Assembly (NCBI GenBank): GCA_019635435.1
Contig: JAHBZM010000001.1
Location: forward strand, 1,426,001-1,490,000
Direction of reading: 5' to 3'
From: Ramlibacter sp.
GTDB taxonomy: Bacteria; Pseudomonadota; Gammaproteobacteria; Burkholderiales; Burkholderiaceae_C
DNA length: 64,000 nt
Position numbers and translations under genes: made by a program. Shown here piece by piece: positions 16,802-23,447 of this stretch; within the stretch, counting starts at the first letter, position 1, and every line of letters starts with the position of its first letter. A model generated the notes under the pieces. It ran no database searches and was not told the origin of the DNA. It saw nothing but the letters and a program-made list of their open reading frames with translations.

Positions 16802-18025
16802 ATGAAACTCGTCAAATTCCGGCCCCGGCTATGGGTGGGGGCATCGCTGGCGCTGGCATGCTCGCTGCTTGGCAGCCAGGCCCTGGCCCAGGCCAAATAC
16901 GGCCCTGGCGCGTCGGCCAAGGAAATCAAGCTCGGCCAGACCATGCCCTACAGCGGCCCGGCCTCGTCATACGGCACCATCGGCAAGGTGGAGCAGGCCT
17001 ACTTCAAGAAGATCAACGATGAAGGCGGCATCAATGGTCGCAAGATCAACCTGATCTCGGTGGACGATGGCTACAGCCCGCCCAAGGCGGTGGAGCAGGT
17101 GCGCAAGCTGGTCGAGCAGGAAGAAGTGCTGGCGCTGTTCCAGACGCTGGGCACGCCCAGCAACTCGGCCATCCACAAATACGTCAACGCCAAGAAGGTG
17201 CCGCACCTGTTCCTGGCCACCGGCGCCACCAAGTGGAGCGACCCCAAGAACTACCCCTGGACCATGGGCTTCAACCTGAGCTACCAGACCGAGGGCGAGA
17301 TCTACGCGCGCTACCTGCTCAAGAACAAGCCCAACGCCAAGATCGCCATCCTTTACCAGAACGACGACTACGGCAAGGACGTGCTGGCCGGCGTGAAGCA
17401 TGTGCTCACGGGCGCCAACGCCAAGATGATCGTGGCCGAAGCCACCTACGAGGTCGCCGACCCCACGGTGGATTCGCAAATCCTCACGCTCAAGGCCTCG
17501 GGCGCTGACACGTTTATCAACATCGCCACACCCAAGTTTGCCGCGCAGGCCATCCGCAAGGTCTATGACTCCGGCTGGCGCCCGCTGCACCTGGTCAACA
17601 ACGTGGGCGCCTCGGTGGGCTCGGTGCTGACGCCGGCCGGCCTGGACAAGTCGGTGGGCCTGGTCACGGTGCAGTACTACAAGGACGCGAACGACCCACA
17701 GTGGAAGGATGATCCGGCCATGCTCGAGTGGCGCGCCTTCATGGCCCGCTACTACCTGGAAGGCAATGTGGCGGACGCCAGCAACATCTATGGTTACCTG
17801 GCCGCCCAGACCATGGTGCAGGTGCTCAAGCAGTGCGGCAACGACCTCACGCGTGAAAACGTGATGCGCCAGGCTGCCAACCTGAAGAACGCCAAGTTCT
17901 CCATGCTGCTGCCCGGCATCACCATGAACACCGGCCCCAATGACTTCTCGCCCGTGGAACAGGCCCAGCTGGCCAAGTTCGACGGCAAGCAGTGGGTGCT
18001 GTTTGGCGACGTGATCGGCAAGTAA
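16802..18025 (+). CDS. Liv-type ABC transporter substrate-binding protein
   Basis: 407 residues. Signal peptide at residues 1-30, ending near SQALAQA. The mature type-I binding fold shows KEIKLGQTMPYSGPASSYGT, GGINGRKINLISVDDGYSPP, GTPSNSAIHKYVNAKKVPHL and the late SPVEQAQLAKFDGKQW. It is the PF13458 type used by HAAT systems for amides, aromatic acids and branched amino acids; the ligand is not identifiable. The start is ATG 16802 with AAGGAAG upstream. Last gene of the plus-strand transporter. Confidence 0.88.
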   Translation: MKLVKFRPRLWVGASLALACSLLGSQALAQAKYGPGASAKEIKLGQTMPYSGPASSYGTIGKVEQAYFKKINDEGGINGRKINLISVDDGYSPPKAVEQVRKLVEQEEVLALFQTLGTPSNSAIHKYVNAKKVPHLFLATGATKWSDPKNYPWTMGFNLSYQTEGEIYARYLLKNKPNAKIAILYQNDDYGKDVLAGVKHVLTGANAKMIVAEATYEVADPTVDSQILTLKASGADTFINIATPKFAAQAIRKVYDSGWRPLHLVNNVGASVGSVLTPAGLDKSVGLVTVQYYKDANDPQWKDDPAMLEWRAFMARYYLEGNVADASNIYGYLAAQTMVQVLKQCGNDLTRENVMRQAANLKNAKFSMLLPGITMNTGPNDFSPVEQAQLAKFDGKQWVLFGDVIGK

Positions 18026-18039
18026 GCCGCAAGCGGCTT
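18024..18039. terminator. Short convergent hairpin
   Basis: AAGCCGC and GCGGCTT form a perfect palindrome between the convergent ends of the binding-protein gene and the DUF3014 gene. It overlaps both stop codons. T-runs are weak, so terminator function on either strand is only likely. Confidence 0.4.
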
Positions 18040-18862
18040 AGCGTTTCTCCAGCCGCCTGGCCAGTTCCGCACGGAACGCGGCCAGGCGTGCTTTCAGGCG
18101 CCGCTCGTTCACCGGGCCCACGCGCAGCAGAATCTTCTGCCCCGCCGCCAGCGACTCCAGTGCCGGGTCGGCAAACTGATAGCGCACCCAGGGGCGCAAC
18201 GACTCAATCGGACCCTTCACTTCGGTCAGCACCAGCTTCTGGGGCTGCGCCGCGTCGGGCGTGGCCAGCAGCAGGCGGGTCACGGCCATGAGCCGGTCGT
18301 TGAACTGCTGCCTGGGGTAGCCCAGGTCCACGTAGGCCTGCTGCAGCAGCGGGTACATGCGCAGGTACAGGTCCACGGCGCGCGCGGTGTCCACCGACTC
18401 GGCCAGCAGCACAAAGGCCGTGTAGCGCTGGCCGTTGTCGGGCGAGATCACGGGGCCCGTGTCGTGCTCCACCACCGTGAACCGGCCCGCCATGGGCGTG
18501 ACCGGCCACACCGCCGCCGGCGCCTGGGCCCGGCCCAGGTTGTCCACCGTGGCCACAAAGCGCCGGGCAAAGCCGTCGAGCTGCAGGAACGACAGCACGC
18601 CCTTGCGGCCGATCAGCTCGGTCAGGGCCTTGTCGATGTCGCTGGCCGCCAGCGGCGCCGCAGGCGCGGGCACCTCGACGGGCGGTGGCTCGGGCGCGGG
18701 TGCCGCGCTGGCCATGGGAGTGGGAGGAGGTGCCACCGGCACGGCCACCGGCACAGGCTCGGCGGGCGGGGTGGGCCGTGATTGGCTCCACCACAGCCAC
18801 GCAGCGCCCAGCACGGCCACCGTGACAGCGGCCGCGAGCAGGATGCGCAGCCGGGTGTTCAT
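18038..18862 (-). CDS. DUF3014 family protein
   Basis: 274 residues: a single N-terminal membrane anchor (LRILLAAAVTVAVLGAAWLW, about 5-24), a Pro/Ala-rich linker up to about residue 70 (repeated PVPVAVPVAPPP-like), then a conserved domain with LTELIGRKGVLSFLQLDGFA, RRFVATVDNLGR, AVWPVTPMAGRFTVVE and LYLRMYPLLQQAYVDLGYP, which matches DUF3014. Probably a periplasmic-facing protein of unknown function in beta- and gammaproteobacteria. No operon partner; convergent with the Liv transporter and divergent from the TetR gene. Confidence 0.8.
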   Translation of the reverse strand: MNTRLRILLAAAVTVAVLGAAWLWWSQSRPTPPAEPVPVAVPVAPPPTPMASAAPAPEPPPVEVPAPAAPLAASDIDKALTELIGRKGVLSFLQLDGFARRFVATVDNLGRAQAPAAVWPVTPMAGRFTVVEHDTGPVISPDNGQRYTAFVLLAESVDTARAVDLYLRMYPLLQQAYVDLGYPRQQFNDRLMAVTRLLLATPDAAQPQKLVLTEVKGPIESLRPWVRYQFADPALESLAAGQKILLRVGPVNERRLKARLAAFRAELARRLEKR

Positions 18863-18940
18863 CGGGAAAATTTAACACGCATGGGCCCGCAGCGTGTGAG
18901 GGATGCCCCTGCCTTCGGGCGGGTCGGCCCGATTTTATTT

Positions 18941-18962
18941 TTACCAAGCAACTGCTTGCTGA
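18941..18962 (+). promoter_or_regulatory. Putative TetR operator upstream of the acyl-CoA operon
   Basis: CAAGCA-AC-TGCTTG (18945-18958) is a perfect 6-bp inverted repeat with a 2-nt spacer, set in AT-rich DNA 35 nt before the regulator's ATG. AT-rich stretches on both sides could hold the promoter. The position and form suit an autoregulatory TetR-family site controlling the operon that follows. Confidence 0.5.
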
Positions 18963-18992
18963 AAATAAAAATATTTGCTACCTTCTGCCCCC

Positions 18993-19712
18993 ATGGACAG
19001 ACCTGTTGCACGCGACGCCTCCCCCGCACCGCGCCGCGCCCGCGCGGCGGCGGCGCCAGAAACGCTGGCGGCCAAGCGCCCGCGCGGCCGCCCGCGCAAG
19101 GCCCTGCACGAGCGCGACGACGGCAACCGCCGCCTGGCCCTGATCACGGGCGCCGCGCGCCTGTTCCGGCGCAAGGGCTTTGACGCCACCAGCACGCGCG
19201 ACATCGCCGCGGCCGTGGGCATGCAAAGCGGCTCGCCGTTCTACCACTTCAAGAGCAAGGGCGCGCTGCTGTTCGCGGTCATGGAAGAGGGCATGCGCAC
19301 CGCCATCGAGCGCCAGGCCCAGGCCCTGGCGGCCACCGGCCTGCTATCAAAACCAGAGCAGGCAGTGGCCGACCCGCGTGGACTCCTGGCCGTTTTGATC
19401 CGCAATCACTTCGACGTGCTGCTGGGGCCGGGCAGCGACTTCATTCCGGTGATGCTGTACGAGTGGCGCTCCATCACGGCGCGCCAGCGCGCCACGCTGG
19501 CCACCCTGCAGGGCGAGTACGAAGCCGCCTGGGTGCCGGTGCTTGAGGCGCTGCATGCGCAGGGCGCGCTCAAGGCCGACGTCAAGCTCGCGCGCCTGCT
19601 GATCTTTGGCGCGCTCAACTGGTCGGTGCAGTGGTTTGACCGCCGCAAGGGCGCCACGCTGGACCAGCTGGCCGCGGCCGCGCTGGCCCTTTTCATACGG
19701 GATGTTTCATGA
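18993..19712 (+). CDS. TetR/AcrR-family regulator with N-terminal AT-hook-like segment
   Basis: 239 residues. The N-terminal 40 residues are basic and Ala-rich and contain KRPRGRPRK (28-36), an AT-hook core. The HTH lies at about 50-90 (ARLFRRKGFDATSTRDIAAA, then GMQSGSPFYHFKSKGALL), followed by an all-helical ligand domain. Residues ~116-137 (LLSKPEQAVADPRGLLAVLI) are encoded by a copy of the dispersed palindromic repeat. Its stop overlaps the SDR start (ATGA). It likely represses the operon through the site at 18945-18958, with an acyl-CoA as the probable inducer. The ATG 18993 is chosen over a TTG at 18975. Confidence 0.85.
   Translation: MDRPVARDASPAPRRARAAAAPETLAAKRPRGRPRKALHERDDGNRRLALITGAARLFRRKGFDATSTRDIAAAVGMQSGSPFYHFKSKGALLFAVMEEGMRTAIERQAQALAATGLLSKPEQAVADPRGLLAVLIRNHFDVLLGPGSDFIPVMLYEWRSITARQRATLATLQGEYEAAWVPVLEALHAQGALKADVKLARLLIFGALNWSVQWFDRRKGATLDQLAAAALALFIRDVS
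19340..19402. repeat. Palindromic dispersed repeat inside the TetR gene
   Basis: Copy with block 1 CTGCTATCAAAACCAGAGCA, block 2 GCAGTGGCCGACCCG and block 3 TGGACTCCTGGCCGTTTTG. It is read in frame as residues ~116-137 of the regulator, between the DNA-binding part and the rest of the ligand domain. Confidence 0.65.
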
Positions 19713-20605
19713 GTTACCAATCGGTGTTCAAGCCCGGCCTGCTGGCCGGCAAGGTGGTGGTGGTCACGGGCGGGGGCTCCGGCATTGGCCGCTGCACGGC
19801 CCATGAGCTGGCGGCCCTGGGCGCCCATGTGGTGCTGATCGGCCGCAACCTGGAAAAGCTGCAGGTCGTGGCCGGCGAGATCGCGGCCGATGCGCAGGGC
19901 CATGTGGGCCACGTGAGCTTTCATGCCTGCGACATCCGCAACGAGGAGGCCGTCAGGTCCACGGTGGCGGCCATCGTCATGGCGCACGGCCGCATCGACG
20001 CGCTGGTGAACAATGCCGGCGGCCAGTACATCACACCGCTGGAGAACATCAGCGCCAAGGGCTGGGACGCCGTGGTGGCCACCAACCTGACCGGCGGCTT
20101 TCTGATGGCGCGCGAGTGCTACCTGCAGTCCATGCAGGAGCACGGCGGCGGCATCGTCAACATCGTGGCCGACATCTGGGGCTCGATGCCGGGCATGGGC
20201 CACAGCGGCGCGGCGCGCGCGGGCATGGTGAGCTTCACCGAAACGGCCGCGGCCGAGTGGGGCAGGAGCGGTGTGCGCGTGAACGCGGTGGCGCCGGGCT
20301 ACATCGCCTCCAGCGGAATGGACCACTACCCGCCCGAGGCCGCGCCCATGCTGCGCAAGATGCGCCAGACCGTGCCGCTGGGCCGCTTTGGCACCGAGTC
20401 TGAAACGGCGGCCGCCATTGTGTTTTTGCTCAGCCCGGCGGCCAGCTTCATCAGCGGCACTGTGCTGCGCGTGGACGGCGCGCGGCCCCAGGTGCGCCCG
20501 GGCTGGGGCGAGGCGGTGGCCGCGCCCGAGGTGCAGGCGCGCGACGCCATTGCGCCCTTCAACGGCTTTCACCGCCACGCCGTGCCCAAGGTGTTCCAGT
20601 CATGA
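19709..20605 (+). CDS. SDR family oxidoreductase (2,4-dienoyl-CoA reductase / AtuB-like)
   Basis: 298 residues. Cofactor site TGGGSGIG, NNAGGQ and NIVADIWGS are present. The usual catalytic Y-x-x-x-K is replaced: the aligned segment is GMGHSGAARAGMVSFTETAA, like the H-A-G-S-A-K pattern of dienoyl-CoA reductases but with Arg for Lys. This divergence is consistent with citronellol/citronellal dehydrogenase-type SDRs of the atu pathway, although the substrate is inferred. A C-terminal tail of ~50 residues after the fold ends HRHAVPKVFQS. It overlaps TetR and the carboxylase gene by 4 nt each. Confidence 0.8.
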   Translation: MSYQSVFKPGLLAGKVVVVTGGGSGIGRCTAHELAALGAHVVLIGRNLEKLQVVAGEIAADAQGHVGHVSFHACDIRNEEAVRSTVAAIVMAHGRIDALVNNAGGQYITPLENISAKGWDAVVATNLTGGFLMARECYLQSMQEHGGGIVNIVADIWGSMPGMGHSGAARAGMVSFTETAAAEWGRSGVRVNAVAPGYIASSGMDHYPPEAAPMLRKMRQTVPLGRFGTESETAAAIVFLLSPAASFISGTVLRVDGARPQVRPGWGEAVAAPEVQARDAIAPFNGFHRHAVPKVFQS

Positions 20606-22266
20606 GCGTGCTGGCCTCCAGCTGGAACGCCCAGGGCGGACCGGCGCGCCAGCGCCGCGCCGCCATGCTGGCGCGCATTGAGCAGCTGCGCGCGCTGGAA
20701 GACCGGGCCGCGCAGGCCTCGGCCCGCTCCAAGCCGGTCTTTGAAAAGCGCGGCCAGCTGTTGCCGCGCGAGCGCGTGGCCTTGGTGCTGGATGCCGGGT
20801 CGCCCTATGTGCCCCTGTGCTCGCTCGCGGGCTTCATGCAGGACACCCGGGACCCGGCCGCGTCGGTGCCTGGCGGGGGCATTGTGGCGGGCATGGGCTT
20901 CATCAGCGGTGTGCGCTGCATGGTGGTGGCCAGCGACTCGGGCATCGAGGCCGGGGCCATCCAGGCCATGGGCCTGGAGAAGATCCTGCGGGTGCAGGAG
21001 ATCGCGCTGCAGAACAAGCTGCCCTTTGTGCACCTGGTGGAAAGCGCGGGCGCCAACCTCATGAAGTACCGGGTCGAGGGCTTTGTCCACGGTGGCAGCC
21101 TGTTCCGCAACCTGGCGCGGCTGTCGGCGGCGGGCATTCCGGTGATCACGGTGCAGCATGGCTCGGGCACGGCCGGCGGCGCCTACATGCCGGGCCTGAG
21201 CGACGTGGTGATCATGGTGCGGGGCCGCTCGCGCGCATTTCTTGCCGGCCCGCCGCTGCTGATGGCCGCCACCGGCGAGGTGGCCACCGAAGAAGAACTG
21301 GGCGGCGCCGAGATGCACACCGGCGTGTCGGGCCTGGGCGAGTACCTGGCCGAGGACGACCGGCAGGCGCTGGGCATTGCGCGCGAGGTGGTAGGGCGCT
21401 CACAATCCGTTCGCCCTGAGCTGCCTGTCCTGAGCTCCGTCGAAGGGGTCGAAGGGCCGGCGAGGGCTTCAACTGGCTCAACCCCACCAGACCCCCGCTA
21501 CCCCGCCGACGAGTTGCTCACCCTCATGCCGGCCCACCACCGCGAGCCCGTGGACATGCGCGAGGTGATGGCGCGCATTGTGGACGACTCCGACCTGCTC
21601 GAATTCAAGCCGCTGTACGGCGCGGCCACCGTCTGTGCGCAGGCCCGCATCGAAGGCCATGCGGTGGGCTTCATCACCAACAACGGCCCGATTGACGTGG
21701 CCGGCGCCAACAAGGCCACGCATTTCATCCAGCTGATGTGCCAGCTGGGCCACCCCATCATCTACCTGCAGAACACCACGGGCTACATGGTGGGCAAGGA
21801 CAGCGAGCAGGGCGGCATGATCAAGCACGGCAGCAAGATGATCCAGGCCGTGACCAACGCCACGGTGCCGCAGATCACCATCCAGTGCGGCGCGAGTTTT
21901 GGCGCGGGCAACTACGGCATGTGCGGCCGCGGTTACGCGCCGCGCTTCCTGTTCAGCTGGCCCAGCGCCCGCACCGCCGTGATGGGCGGCGAGCAGGCCG
22001 CGCGCACCATGCAGATCGTGACCGAGGCCGCGCTGGCCCGCAAGGGCGTGGCGCCCGACCCGGCCGCCTCGCAGGCCCAGTTCGAGAAGATCGTGGGCGT
22101 GTTCGAGTCGCAGGCCGATGCGTTCTACACCAGCGGCTTGGTGCTGGACGACGGCGTGATCGACCCGCGTGACACACGCGCCGTGCTGGCCTTCTGCCTG
22201 GACACCTGCGCCGAAGCCGACCGCCGCCAGCTGCGGCCCATGCAGTTTGGCGTGGCAAGAATGTAG
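20602..22266 (+). CDS. Acyl-CoA carboxylase beta (carboxyltransferase) subunit, AtuC-like
   Basis: 554 residues with two crotonase-like carboxyltransferase halves. It carries the start block KPVFEKRGQLLPRERVALVL, SAGANL, TVQHGSGTAGGAYMPGLSDV and the C-terminal IIYLQNTTGYMVG, GASFGAGNYGMCGRGYAPRF and WPSARTAVMGGEQAART. It forms a biotin-dependent carboxylase with the alpha subunit at 23444. Overall it resembles geranyl-CoA carboxylase AtuC, and the neighbouring genes agree; methylcrotonyl-CoA or another branched enoyl-CoA is possible. Residues ~269-290 are encoded by a palindromic repeat lying in the linker between the halves. Confidence 0.85.
   Translation: MSVLASSWNAQGGPARQRRAAMLARIEQLRALEDRAAQASARSKPVFEKRGQLLPRERVALVLDAGSPYVPLCSLAGFMQDTRDPAASVPGGGIVAGMGFISGVRCMVVASDSGIEAGAIQAMGLEKILRVQEIALQNKLPFVHLVESAGANLMKYRVEGFVHGGSLFRNLARLSAAGIPVITVQHGSGTAGGAYMPGLSDVVIMVRGRSRAFLAGPPLLMAATGEVATEEELGGAEMHTGVSGLGEYLAEDDRQALGIAREVVGRSQSVRPELPVLSSVEGVEGPARASTGSTPPDPRYPADELLTLMPAHHREPVDMREVMARIVDDSDLLEFKPLYGAATVCAQARIEGHAVGFITNNGPIDVAGANKATHFIQLMCQLGHPIIYLQNTTGYMVGKDSEQGGMIKHGSKMIQAVTNATVPQITIQCGASFGAGNYGMCGRGYAPRFLFSWPSARTAVMGGEQAARTMQIVTEAALARKGVAPDPAASQAQFEKIVGVFESQADAFYTSGLVLDDGVIDPRDTRAVLAFCLDTCAEADRRQLRPMQFGVARM
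21407..21470. repeat. REP-like element in frame in the carboxylase beta gene
   Basis: The sequence begins CCGTTCGCCCTGAGCT and continues with CTGAGCT, GTCGAAGG and GTCGAAGGGC blocks. These are the same words as the perfect palindrome at 23454-23503. It is translated as VRPELPVLSSVEGVEGPARA between the two carboxyltransferase halves. The order of blocks suggests a partly duplicated element. Confidence 0.6.
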
Positions 22267-22274
22267 GAGACAAC

Positions 22275-23447
22275 ATGCAATACACCCACGAACACCTCGA
22301 AATCCAGAAAACCCTCAAGCGCTACATCGACGAGCACATCAACCCGCATGTGGACGAGTGGGAGGCGGCCGAGATTTTCCCCGCGCATGAAGTCTTCAAG
22401 GGCCTGGGCAAGCTGGGCCTGCTGGGCCTGTGCAAGCCCGAGGAACATGGCGGCATGGGGCTGGACTATTCGTATTCCATGCTCATGGCCGAGACGCTGG
22501 GCTTCATCGACTGCGGCGGCGTGCCCATGGCCATTGGCGTGCAGACCGACATGGCCACGCCCGCGCTCGCGCGCTTTGGCAGCGAGGAACTGAAGCGCGA
22601 ATTCCTCGCGCCGTCCATTGCGGGCGACATGGTCGGCTGCATTGGCGTGAGCGAGCCCGGCGCGGGCAGCGACGTGGCCGGCATCAAGAGCGTGGCGCGC
22701 AAGGACGGCGACGACTACGTCATCAGCGGCCAGAAGATGTGGATCACCAACAGCTTGCAGGCCGACTGGATGTGCATGCTGGTCAACACCGGCGAAGGGC
22801 CGGTGCACAAGAACAAGAGCCTGGTGATGGTGCCCGTGCGCGAGAACGGCAAGCTGCGCAAGGGCATCGAGGTGGCGCAGAAGATCCGCAAGATCGGCAT
22901 GCACAGCAGCGACACCGGGCTGATCTACTTTGACGAGGTGCGCGTGCCGCAGCGCAACCGCATCGGCGCCGAGGGCCAGGGCTTCATCTACCAGATGCAG
23001 CAGTTCCAGGAAGAGCGGCTGTGGTGCGCGGCCAGCACGCTGCAAAGCCTGACCAACTGCATCGAATGGACGATCGACTGGGCCCAGCAGCGCAAGCTGT
23101 TTGGCGCCACGCTGGCCGACCAGCAGTGGGTGCAGTTCAAGCTGGCCGAGCTCAAGACCGAGGTGGAGAGCCTGCGTGCGCTGACCTACCGCGCCTGCGA
23201 GCTCTATGTGGGCGGCCAGGACGTGCTGGAACTGGCCAGCATGGCCAAGCTCAAGGCGGGCCGCCTGAACCGCCTCGTGCCCGACACCTGCCTGCAGTTC
23301 TGGGGCGGCATGGGTTTCACGCTGGAGAACAAGGTCTCGCGCATGTACCGCGACGGCCGGCTCGCCTCCATCGGTGGCGGCGCGGACGAAGTGATGCTGG
23401 GCATCCTGTCCAAGATCATGGGCATCGCAAAAAGGCCGGTGGCATGA
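22275..23447 (+). CDS. Acyl-CoA dehydrogenase, AtuD-like (citronellyl-CoA type)
   Basis: 390 residues, full-length flavoenzyme. Landmarks: a start reading EHLEIQKTLKRYIDEHINPH, VDEWEAAEIFP, CIGVSEPGAGSDVAGIKS (FAD/substrate), KMWITNSLQADWMCMLVNTG, FDEVRVP and CLQFWGGMGFTLENKVSRMY. The usual catalytic Glu site near the C-terminus reads SIGGGADEV without Glu at the YEGT position; instead QFQEERLW suggests the isovaleryl/long-chain-type Glu. This fits a branched or isoprenoid acyl-CoA and resembles AtuD of the citronellol pathway. It sits 8 nt after the carboxylase beta gene and overlaps the alpha gene by 4 nt. Confidence 0.85.
   Translation: MQYTHEHLEIQKTLKRYIDEHINPHVDEWEAAEIFPAHEVFKGLGKLGLLGLCKPEEHGGMGLDYSYSMLMAETLGFIDCGGVPMAIGVQTDMATPALARFGSEELKREFLAPSIAGDMVGCIGVSEPGAGSDVAGIKSVARKDGDDYVISGQKMWITNSLQADWMCMLVNTGEGPVHKNKSLVMVPVRENGKLRKGIEVAQKIRKIGMHSSDTGLIYFDEVRVPQRNRIGAEGQGFIYQMQQFQEERLWCAASTLQSLTNCIEWTIDWAQQRKLFGATLADQQWVQFKLAELKTEVESLRALTYRACELYVGGQDVLELASMAKLKAGRLNRLVPDTCLQFWGGMGFTLENKVSRMYRDGRLASIGGGADEVMLGILSKIMGIAKRPVA

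Noticed and set aside
19406..20578. 390-codon minus-strand frame opposite the SDR gene
   Set aside because: His/Arg-rich shadow without domains; the plus-strand SDR is unambiguous.
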